Assembly (NCBI GenBank): GCA_945905915.1
Contig: CAMDQL010000094.1
Span: 1 to 5,738 of the forward strand
DNA: 5,738 nt
Direction of reading: 5' to 3'
Origin: Flavobacterium psychrophilum
GTDB taxonomy: Bacteria > Bacteroidota > Bacteroidia > Flavobacteriales > Flavobacteriaceae
Shown here piece after piece: positions 1-5,305 of the stretch. A program made the translations under genes and the position numbers. Position 1 is the first letter of the stretch. Every line of letters starts with the position of its first letter. The notes beneath the pieces are model-generated. The model ran no database searches. It was not told where the DNA came from and worked only from the letters and a program-made list of their open reading frames with translations.

Positions 1-58
1 GTTATACCTGAACATAAAAAACAATTATAATAGAATTTAAAAATAATTTAATATAAAC

Positions 59-104
59 GTTTCAAGAACAACATTTTATAAACTTGAAACTTTAAACCTG
101 AAAC
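59..104 (+). repeat. Repeat-built hairpin in the leader of sufC
   Basis: GTTTCAAG at 59-66 is the exact reverse complement of CTTGAAAC at 83-90, giving an 8-bp stem with a 16-nt loop. A second word, CCTGAAAC, follows at 97-104 and ends 8 nt before the sufC ATG. The 11-mer at 80-90 (AAACTTGAAAC) is identical to 1360-1370 upstream of sufD, so this is a member of the repeat family seen at other spacers here. The rest of 1-112 is very AT-rich with no convincing coding sequence. I see no clear Bacteroidetes promoter (TTTG near -33, TAnnTTTG near -7), which fits transcription entering from genes upstream of the window. Confidence 0.6.
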
Positions 105-112
105 TAAATAAA

Positions 113-862
113 ATGTTACAGATAAAAAATTTACATGCGTCTGTTGAAGACAAAGAAATATTAAAAGGAATCAACCTTGAAATCAAAGCAGGAGAAGTAC
201 ATGCGATTATGGGACCAAACGGTGCCGGAAAATCTACTTTATCTTCAATCATTGCCGGAAATGAAAATTACGAAGTTTCTGAAGGAGAAATCTTTTTGGA
301 CGGAGAAGAAATTTCGGAATTAGCTCCAGAAGAAAGAGCGCATAAAGGTATTTTCTTATCATTTCAATATCCTGTAGAAATTCCAGGGGTTTCGGTGACG
401 AATTTCATCAAAACGGCAATCAACGAAAAGCGTAAGGCAAACAAGCAAGAGGAAATGCCTGCGAATGAAATGTTGAAATTAATTCGTGAAAAAGCAGAAT
501 TATTAGAAATGGACCGTAAATTTTTATCGCGTTCGCTAAACGAAGGTTTTTCGGGTGGTGAAAAGAAACGTAATGAAATTTTCCAAATGGCAATGTTGGA
601 ACCAAAAATCGCAATTCTAGACGAAACCGATTCTGGTTTAGATATCGATGCGTTACGAATTGTTGCTAACGGAGTGAATAAATTGAAAAACGAAAACAAC
701 GCGGTGTTAGTCATTACGCACTACCAACGTTTGTTAGAGTATATCGTTCCCGATTTCGTTCACGTATTAATGGATGGAAAAATCGTAAAAACAGGCGGAG
801 CCGATTTGGCCTTAGAGCTGGAAGAAAAAGGTTACGATTGGATTAAAAACGAGTTAGTTTAA
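113..862 (+). CDS. sufC: SufC, Fe-S cluster assembly ATPase
   Basis: Cytoplasmic ABC-type ATPase of the SUF system. It binds SufB and SufD and its ATP cycle drives cluster building on the scaffold. The 249-residue protein has the family's usual length and a complete ATPase core: Walker [10 protein letters not shown] (34-42), Q-loop Q85 in FLSFQYP, signature FSGGE (146-150), Walker B ending in ILDE (168-171), D-loop SGLD (174-177) and switch histidine H203. The Walker B continuation [11 protein letters not shown] and the [10 protein letters not shown] stretch are typical of SufC rather than of transport ATPases, and no membrane domain is encoded nearby. The ATG sits in an A-rich context without a Shine-Dalgarno sequence, as is normal in Bacteroidetes. 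It is the first complete gene; sufB is expected upstream but is not seen. The next suf gene, sufD, is displaced by the inserted gene at 937-1326. Confidence 0.97.
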   Translation: MLQIKNLHASVEDKEILKGINLEIKAGEVHAIMGPNGAGKSTLSSIIAGNENYEVSEGEIFLDGEEISELAPEERAHKGIFLSFQYPVEIPGVSVTNFIKTAINEKRKANKQEEMPANEMLKLIREKAELLEMDRKFLSRSLNEGFSGGEKKRNEIFQMAMLEPKIAILDETDSGLDIDALRIVANGVNKLKNENNAVLVITHYQRLLEYIVPDFVHVLMDGKIVKTGGADLALELEEKGYDWIKNELV

Positions 863-865
863 TTC

Positions 866-883
866 GTTTCAGGTTTCAAGTTT
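866..883 (+). repeat. Left inverted-repeat arm flanking the four-helix-bundle gene
   Basis: GTTTCAGGTTTCAAGTTT is the exact reverse complement of 1360-1377. It is itself made of repeated GTTTCA(A/G)G words, which continue as CAGGTTT to 890. Directly downstream, 885-899 is a small palindrome (AGGTTTT, one base, AAAACCT). In a polycistronic transcript this arm could pair with 1360-1377 around the whole four-helix-bundle gene, or over 11 nt (873-883) with the copy at 80-90 in front of sufC. Confidence 0.8.
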
Positions 884-936
884 CAGGTTTTTAAAACCTC
901 ATTTATACACACGACAAATTTAATTTTATATACGCC

Positions 937-1326
937 ATGGCAACAATTACAAAGTTCGAAGATTTAGAAATTTGGCAAGAAGCCAGAAAATTAGCAAAAG
1001 AAGTTTTTATACTTTCAAAAGAAACAGATTTAAAAACTGATTTTAGATTTAAAGAACAAATAAAAGCATCATCTGGTTCCGTAATGGACAATATTGCTGA
1101 AGGTTTTGAAAGAGATGGAAATTTGGAATTTCGTCAATTTTTATCAATAGCAAAAGGTTCGGCAGGAGAAACCAGATCTCAAATTTATAGACTGTATGAT
1201 TGCGAATATATTTCGGAAGAACAGTTTAAAGAGTTAAAAAACAAATATGAAAAATTAAGCGGTAAAATCAAAAATTTCATCACTTATTTAAACAAGAAAG
1301 ATTTCAAAGGAAACAAGTTCCAATAA
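937..1326 (+). CDS. Four-helix-bundle protein (S23 / 23S rRNA intervening-sequence family)
   Basis: A 129-residue helical protein, full length for the S23/IVP family (Pfam PF05635, TIGR02436). Family hallmarks are visible in order: FEDLEIWQEARKLAKEV (7-23), then FKEQIKASSGSVMDNIAEGFER (38-59) with the characteristic N-I-A-E-G core, then EFRQFLSIAKGSAGETRSQI (64-83) with the conserved A-x-G-S-x-x-E pattern, and a last amphipathic helix around 94-118. Members are encoded in intervening sequences of bacterial 23S rRNA and, as related Avd proteins, beside diversity-generating retroelements. No template repeat or reverse transcriptase is present here, so the Avd role is not supported. The molecular function is not established; a nucleic-acid-binding role is plausible. 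It is a foreign-looking insertion between sufC (74 nt away) and sufD (64 nt), bracketed by 18-bp inverted repeats. Five of its six arginines are AGA, against one of eight in sufC. Confidence 0.92.
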   Translation: MATITKFEDLEIWQEARKLAKEVFILSKETDLKTDFRFKEQIKASSGSVMDNIAEGFERDGNLEFRQFLSIAKGSAGETRSQIYRLYDCEYISEEQFKELKNKYEKLSGKIKNFITYLNKKDFKGNKFQ

Positions 1327-1359
1327 CCTGACTCGAGCTTTTTAGCGAACAGGCGAAGC

Positions 1360-1377
1360 AAACTTGAAACCTGAAAC
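1360..1377 (+). repeat. Right inverted-repeat arm, just upstream of sufD
   Basis: AAACTTGAAACCTGAAAC is the exact reverse complement of 866-883. It ends 13 nt before the sufD ATG, where a ribosome would load. Its first 11 bases match 80-90 and its last 8 match 97-104, both in front of sufC, in the same orientation. Between the four-helix-bundle stop and this arm (1327-1359) there is no convincing terminator, so transcription probably continues into sufD. Confidence 0.8.
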
Positions 1378-1390
1378 AAAATATTGAACA

Positions 1391-2707
1391 ATGGAATTAA
1401 AAGATAAATTATTAGCTTCCTTCATGGCCTTTGAAGAAAAAATCAAGGACAATGAAGATTTACATGAAGTTCGAAATCAAGCTATAAAAAATTTCGAAAA
1501 CAAAGGTTTTCCCACAAAAAAAGAGGAAGCATGGAAATACACGTCGTTAAATGCGATTTTGAAAAATGATTTTTCGGTTTTCCCAAAGAAAGATAATGCT
1601 ATTGAATTTAATGACATAAAAAAGTATTTCTTACACGAAATCGACACGTATAAAGTAATTTTTATTGACGGAATTTTTAGTTCGTTTTTGTCTTCTACTA
1701 CACACGATGGTTTAGATGTTTGTTTGATGTCTTCGGCATTGACCAAACCAAAATATAAAATGGCAATTGATAGTTATTTCAATCAAATTGCAAATAAAGA
1801 AGATAGTTTAACGTCTTTAAACACGGCTTTTTCATTGGAAGGCGCCTATATCAACATTCCGAAAAGTAAAGTAGTAGAAAAACCGATTGAAATTATTTAT
1901 TTTTCTACAGGAACCGAAGCGGCTTTAATGGTACAACCAAGAAATTTGGTCATTGTTGGAGAAAACGCGCATGTGCAAATCGTAGAGCGTCACCAAAGTT
2001 TGAATTCAAATCCGGTTTTAACGAATTCGGTTACCGAGATTTTCGCTCAAAAACGTGCGATTGTTGATTATTACAAAGTACAAAACGATGTACAAACCGC
2101 AAATTTGATTGACAATACTTACATTGCTCAAAAGCAAGAGAGCAGAGTAGTAGTGCATACATTTTCATTTGGCGGAAACATCACCAGAAACAACTTGAAT
2201 TTCTATCATCAAGGGGAACGAATCGATTCAACCTTAAAAGGAATTACTATTATTGGCGATAAACAACACGTAGATCATTATACTTTAGTGCAACATGCCA
2301 CACCAAATTGTGAAAGCCACCAAAACTATAAAACAATTTTGCATGATAGTTCAACGGGTGTTTTCAACGGAAAAATTTTCGTAGAAAAAGAAGCACAAAA
2401 AACCGATGCGTTCCAACAAAACAATAATATTTTAATTGGCGATAAAGCAACGATTAACGCAAAACCACAATTGGAAATTTTTGCCGATGATGTCAAATGT
2501 TCGCACGGTTGTACCATTGGACAATTAGACGAAAGCGCTATGTTTTACATGCAACAACGCGGAATTCCTAAAAAAGAAGCCAAAGCTTTGTTGATGTATG
2601 CATTTACTAGCGAAGTCACCAACAGTGTAAAAATACCAGAATTAAAAGCAAAAATTGCTCGTATTATCGCCGATAAATTAGGTGTAAATATGGGATTTGA
2701 TTTGTAA
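1391..2707 (+). CDS. sufD: SufD, Fe-S cluster assembly scaffold subunit
   Basis: Cytoplasmic partner of SufB and SufC in the SufBC2D scaffold complex, where clusters are built and which also takes part in iron acquisition. The 438-residue length is normal for SufD. The N-terminal helical part carries the family motif GFPTKKEEAWKYTSL (39-53). The middle is the repetitive beta-rich core expected of the SufB/SufD beta-helix. The C-terminal region has KCSHGCTIGQLDE (369-381) with C370, H372 and C374, the first two matching the conserved Cys and His of SufD at the SufB interface, followed by the conserved RGIPKKEAKALLMYAF helix (390-405). It is SufD rather than SufB by length, by the N-terminal EEAWKYT motif and by its place after sufC. 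The ATG at 1391 follows an A-rich stretch without Shine-Dalgarno. It lies 64 nt after the inserted four-helix-bundle gene and 16 nt before sufS. Confidence 0.96.
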   Translation: MELKDKLLASFMAFEEKIKDNEDLHEVRNQAIKNFENKGFPTKKEEAWKYTSLNAILKNDFSVFPKKDNAIEFNDIKKYFLHEIDTYKVIFIDGIFSSFLSSTTHDGLDVCLMSSALTKPKYKMAIDSYFNQIANKEDSLTSLNTAFSLEGAYINIPKSKVVEKPIEIIYFSTGTEAALMVQPRNLVIVGENAHVQIVERHQSLNSNPVLTNSVTEIFAQKRAIVDYYKVQNDVQTANLIDNTYIAQKQESRVVVHTFSFGGNITRNNLNFYHQGERIDSTLKGITIIGDKQHVDHYTLVQHATPNCESHQNYKTILHDSSTGVFNGKIFVEKEAQKTDAFQQNNNILIGDKATINAKPQLEIFADDVKCSHGCTIGQLDESAMFYMQQRGIPKKEAKALLMYAFTSEVTNSVKIPELKAKIARIIADKLGVNMGFDL

Positions 2708-2723
2708 AATAAATCTTAGTAAT

Positions 2724-3938
2724 ATGTTAGACATTCAAAAAATAAGAGCCGATTTTCCGATACTTTCACAAAAGGTAAACGGGAAGCCGTTGGTTTATTT
2801 TGATAACGGAGCTACTTCGCAAAAACCGCAAGTGGTTATCGATGCTATTTCTACCTATTACAGCGAAATCAACGCAAATATTCACCGCGGTGTACATAAA
2901 TTAAGTCAATTGGCTACCGATGCCTATGAAGCGTCGAGAAATACGATTCAAAATCACTTAAACGCCAAACACAACTACGAAATCATTTTTACTTCGGGAA
3001 CGACTTTCGGAATTAACTTGGTGGCGAATGGTTTTGCAAGTCTTTTAAAATCAGGTGATGAGGTGATGGTTTCTGCCTTAGAACATCATAGTAATATTGT
3101 GCCTTGGCAATTTTTATGTGAAAGAACTGGAGCTAAGTTGGTGGTTATCCCAATGAATGAAAAAGGGGAATTAATCCTTTCCGAATTTGATAAATTACTT
3201 TCCGAAAAAACAAAAATTGTAACCGTTAACCACATTTCAAATGCTTTAGGAACGGTTAATCCAATCGAATACATCATTAAAAAAGCACATGGAGTAGGAG
3301 CAGCGGTTTTAATTGACGGCGCTCAAGCCACACCACATTTACGTCCAGATGTGCAAGCATTGGATTGTGATTTTTATGTGTTTTCTGGGCATAAAGTTTG
3401 TGGTCCAACAGGCGTGGGAATTTTATACGGAAAAGAAGAATGGTTGCGAAAATTGCCACCCTATCAAGGCGGAGGCGAAATGATTGCTGAGGTTACGTTT
3501 GAAAAAACTACGTATGCCGATTTACCTCATAAATTTGAAGCAGGAACTCCAAATATCGAAGGCGGAATTGTTTTAGGAACCGCTATTGATTACATGAATG
3601 CTATTGGTTTTGATGATATTGCAGCTTACGAACACGAATTATTATTATACGGAACCAAAAGATTACAAGAAATCGAAGGTTTGAAAATCTTTGGAACGAG
3701 TGAAAATAAAACTTCAGTTATTTCATTTAATATTGAAGGGATTCATCCATATGACATTGGCACAATTATAGATAAGTTAGGTATAGCAGTGAGAACTGGT
3801 CACCATTGCGCGCAACCTATTATGAATTTTTTCAATATTCCGGGGACTATAAGAGCAAGTTTTGCTTTTTACAACACTAAGGAAGAAATTGATATCTTTG
3901 TAGAAGCGGTTAAAAAAGCACAAATGATGTTATCTTAA
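2724..3938 (+). CDS. sufS: SufS, PLP-dependent cysteine desulfurase
   Basis: Class V aminotransferase-fold enzyme that converts L-cysteine to L-alanine and holds the released sulfur as a persulfide for SufE. The 404-residue product is typical of group II (SufS/CsdA) desulfurases. PLP-site residues are all present: H121-H122 in LEHHSN, D198 and Q201 in LIDGAQA, and the Schiff-base lysine K224 in FSGHKVCGPTG. The catalytic cysteine is C362 in RTGHHCAQP, within the short active-site loop that makes this type dependent on a SufE partner, which is encoded two genes downstream. I chose the ATG at 2724 (MLDIQKIRADFPIL, the family's normal N-terminus). An in-frame ATG at 2697 would add nine residues and overlap the end of sufD, with no resemblance to the family. 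The gene starts 16 nt after sufD and is probably cotranscribed. Confidence 0.97.
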   Translation: MLDIQKIRADFPILSQKVNGKPLVYFDNGATSQKPQVVIDAISTYYSEINANIHRGVHKLSQLATDAYEASRNTIQNHLNAKHNYEIIFTSGTTFGINLVANGFASLLKSGDEVMVSALEHHSNIVPWQFLCERTGAKLVVIPMNEKGELILSEFDKLLSEKTKIVTVNHISNALGTVNPIEYIIKKAHGVGAAVLIDGAQATPHLRPDVQALDCDFYVFSGHKVCGPTGVGILYGKEEWLRKLPPYQGGGEMIAEVTFEKTTYADLPHKFEAGTPNIEGGIVLGTAIDYMNAIGFDDIAAYEHELLLYGTKRLQEIEGLKIFGTSENKTSVISFNIEGIHPYDIGTIIDKLGIAVRTGHHCAQPIMNFFNIPGTIRASFAFYNTKEEIDIFVEAVKKAQMMLS

Positions 3939-3949
3939 AAAGAAAGCGT

Positions 3950-4390
3950 ATGAGATTTTTAGTAGGCCTGATACTTTTGTTTTTTGTGAGTTGTAAACCG
4001 ACTAAAAGCGACGTGAATAATTATCAAAACAAAGATATTCCGGTTATAAAATATGAGGCTAATGCTCGAAACTTGTTTTTAAATATCAAAGTTGAAAATC
4101 AAGTGTTGTTTGTTTCTCGTTCACGAGACGCTAAAGATTATCAAGAGAAAACAACTATTTCTGAGGCTGATTGGAAAGAAATTGTGATGCTAACCAAAGC
4201 AGTAGATTTGGCTAAAGTGAAAGACTTAAAATGGCCCACAGAAAAACGATTTTATGATGGTGCGGCACACGCTAATGTTACGTTTGTTTCTAATGAAGTA
4301 GCATATGCGGCAAATGGATTTGATCACGGATTTCCACCTGTTGAAATAGAAAAATTGGTAAACAAAATTTTGAAATTGACCGAAAAATAA
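3950..4390 (+). CDS. Small predicted lipoprotein of unknown function
   Basis: I do not recognise the family. The 146-residue product starts with MRFLVGLILLFFVSC: a short basic start, a hydrophobic stretch and a cysteine at 15 in a lipobox-like FVSC, so it is probably a signal-peptidase-II lipoprotein exported to the cell envelope. The residues after the cysteine (KPTKSDVN) lack the acidic patch linked to surface export in some Bacteroidetes, which would suggest a periplasm-facing location. The mature part is mixed alpha/beta, with a distinctive YDGAAHANVTF segment (about 101-111) and FDHGFPPVEIEKLVNKIL (about 124-141). There are no further cysteines, so cluster binding through cysteines is unlikely. 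It lies 11 nt after sufS and 1 nt before sufE, a tightly packed position that implies cotranscription with two cytoplasmic enzymes and probable translational coupling to sufE. An AGAAAG stretch precedes the ATG, a weak ribosome site. Confidence 0.85.
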   Translation: MRFLVGLILLFFVSCKPTKSDVNNYQNKDIPVIKYEANARNLFLNIKVENQVLFVSRSRDAKDYQEKTTISEADWKEIVMLTKAVDLAKVKDLKWPTEKRFYDGAAHANVTFVSNEVAYAANGFDHGFPPVEIEKLVNKILKLTEK

Positions 4391-4391
4391 C

Positions 4392-4811
4392 ATGACAATA
4401 CAAGACATACAACACGAAATTGTTGACGAGTTTTCTATGTTTGACGACTGGATGCAGCGTTACGAATACATCATCGAATTAGGAAAAACACTTCCTATAA
4501 TTGACGAGCAATACAAAGTAGATGAAAATATCATTAAAGGTTGTCAATCCAAAGTTTGGGTGCATGGCGAAGAGCAAGACGGAAAAATTGTTTTCACAGC
4601 CGATAGCGATGCGATTTTAACCAAAGGAATTATTGCCGTTTTAATTCGGGCGTTTTCAAACCAAACACCAAGTTCAATTTTGGAGGCTAATACTGATTTT
4701 ATTGATGAAATTGGATTAAAAGAACATTTATCGCCCACAAGAGCAAACGGATTGGGTTCAATGATTAAACAAATAAAAATGTATGCTTTGGCATTTCAAG
4801 CGAAGCAATAA
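4392..4811 (+). CDS. sufE: SufE, sulfur acceptor for SufS
   Basis: Cytoplasmic sulfurtransferase partner that takes the persulfide from SufS C362 onto its own cysteine and passes it to the SufBCD scaffold, stimulating the desulfurase. The 139 residues match the family length. The active cysteine is C51 in IIKGCQSKVW (47-56), the same position as in the E. coli protein. The N-terminal DWMQRYEYIIELGKTLP (19-35) and the C-terminal SPTRANGLGSM (114-124) are standard SufE motifs. The ATG lies 1 nt after the stop of the lipoprotein gene, so translation is probably coupled. A repeat-filled 91-nt spacer follows before the DUF59 gene. Confidence 0.96.
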   Translation: MTIQDIQHEIVDEFSMFDDWMQRYEYIIELGKTLPIIDEQYKVDENIIKGCQSKVWVHGEEQDGKIVFTADSDAILTKGIIAVLIRAFSNQTPSSILEANTDFIDEIGLKEHLSPTRANGLGSMIKQIKMYALAFQAKQ

Positions 4812-4813
4812 TG

Positions 4814-4893
4814 AGTCTCAGTTTTCAGTCGCAGTTCGCAGTTTTATAATTGCTCTGAGACTGAAAACTGAGACTGAAAACTGAGACTGAAAA
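4814..4893 (+). repeat. Inverted repeat with three tandem 13-bp units between sufE and sufT
   Basis: Three perfect tandem copies of CTGAGACTGAAAA occupy 4855-4893 and end 9 nt before the next ATG. The left arm AGTCTCAGTTTTCAGTC (4814-4830), starting 2 nt after the sufE stop, is the exact reverse complement of both 4859-4875 and 4872-4888. Weaker complementarity continues through 4831-4845. The RNA could fold into a stem of at least 17 bp in two alternative registers. No U-run follows the stem, so it is not a standard intrinsic terminator. RNA processing, attenuation or protection are possible roles. Confidence 0.8.
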
Positions 4894-4902
4894 CTTAAAA
4901 TT

Positions 4903-5226
4903 ATGGAAGAATTTAACGATACAATCAACTTAGGCGAAGACGTTGTCAAAGTATTAAAAGGAATTTTTGACCCAGAAATTCCGGTAGATATTTACGAATT
5001 AGGTTTAATCTACGATGTGATGATTAACGAAGACTACGATGTAAAAATCGTCATGACCTTAACATCACCAAATTGCCCAGTGGCTGAAACATTGCCGCAA
5101 GAAGTGGAAGAAAAAGTAAAATCTATTGATGCTGTAAAATCGTGCGAAGTAGAAATTACATTTGATCCGCCATGGAGTAAAGATTTGATGAGCGAAGAAG
5201 CGAAGTTAGAATTGGGAATGCTGTAA
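4903..5226 (+). CDS. sufT: SufT-like DUF59/MIP18 Fe-S assembly protein
   Basis: A 107-residue single-domain DUF59 (MIP18/PaaD-like, PF01883) protein of the group found in SUF operons, thought to help cluster maturation or delivery to target proteins in the cytoplasm. Visible motifs are DPEIPVDIYELGLIYDV (23-39), TLTSPNCPVAETLP (52-65) with the conserved cysteine C58, and FDPPWSKDLMSEEAKLELGM (87-106). A second cysteine is at C81. Length and the absence of extra domains fit the short SUF-associated type rather than the longer SufT or the ATPase fusions (Mrp/ApbC). PaaD is an alternative name for a relative in phenylacetate degradation, but no paa genes are present and the suf neighbourhood argues for Fe-S assembly. 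The symbol follows common usage for DUF59-only proteins in this pathway and is less certain than the family. Confidence 0.9.
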   Translation: MEEFNDTINLGEDVVKVLKGIFDPEIPVDIYELGLIYDVMINEDYDVKIVMTLTSPNCPVAETLPQEVEEKVKSIDAVKSCEVEITFDPPWSKDLMSEEAKLELGML

Positions 5227-5237
5227 AAATGGTCGTA

Positions 5238-5295
5238 AAGACTAAAGTCAAATGTCATAAAGAAATTTACATTTGACTTTAAGACTTTTGACTTT
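5238..5295 (+). repeat. Inverted repeat between sufT and the DUF2480 gene
   Basis: AAAGTCAAATGT (5244-5255) is the exact reverse complement of ACATTTGACTTT (5269-5280), a 12-bp stem with a 13-nt loop. Related words extend both sides: AAAGACT on the left (5237-5243), and AAGACTTTTGACTTTC on the right (5281-5296), which is a partial tandem copy of the right arm. It fills most of the 79-nt spacer. There is no clean U-run, so it is not an obvious terminator. It shares its layout, but not its sequence, with the elements at 4814-4893 and 866-1377. Confidence 0.7.
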
Positions 5296-5305
5296 CAACT
5301 AAAAC

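Larger units (their letters stand above)
866..1377 (+). mobile_element. Putative IR-bounded cassette carrying a four-helix-bundle gene
   Basis: A 512-bp segment bounded by perfect 18-bp inverted repeats (866-883 and 1360-1377) fills nearly the whole sufC-sufD spacer and carries one complete gene (937-1326). The left repeat starts 3 nt after the sufC stop and the right one ends 13 nt before the sufD start, so neither suf gene is damaged. Hand counts give about 28% G+C inside (961-1140) against about 38% in sufC (181-360). The carried protein belongs to the family known from 23S rRNA intervening sequences, which are likewise stem-bounded. No transposase and no target-site duplication were recognised, so calling it mobile is an inference. 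It could instead be an old gene whose spacers accumulated repeats. Confidence 0.4.

Noticed and set aside
1..30. Possible C-terminal end of an upstream gene such as sufB (frame 1 open until the stop at 28-30)
   Set aside because: Only nine codons, without any recognisable SufB C-terminal sequence; it cannot be supported.
26..31. TATAAT as a promoter -10 box
   Set aside because: Expected by chance in such AT-rich DNA, with no paired -35, and Bacteroidetes use a different consensus (TAnnTTTG), which is not seen.
364..714. Long open frame on the - strand inside sufC
   Set aside because: Shadow of the sufC coding frame; the product is low-complexity Ser/Phe/Ile-rich without any domain. The other - strand frames inside suf genes are rejected for the same reason.
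937..1326. Diversity-generating retroelement accessory protein (Avd)
   Set aside because: Same fold family, but no reverse transcriptase, template repeat or variable repeat in the window.
1327..1359. Terminator after the four-helix-bundle gene (CCTG 1327-1330 with CAGG 1350-1353, GCTT 1337-1340 with AAGC 1356-1359)
   Set aside because: Only 4-bp arms and no T-run after them; too weak to call.
2697..2723. Upstream in-frame ATG adding nine residues to SufS
   Set aside because: It overlaps the end of sufD and the added MICKINLSN has no family resemblance; the ATG at 2724 gives the normal SufS N-terminus.
4814..5295. CRISPR array
   Set aside because: The repeats are 13 bp, directly adjacent and without unique spacers, and no cas genes are present.
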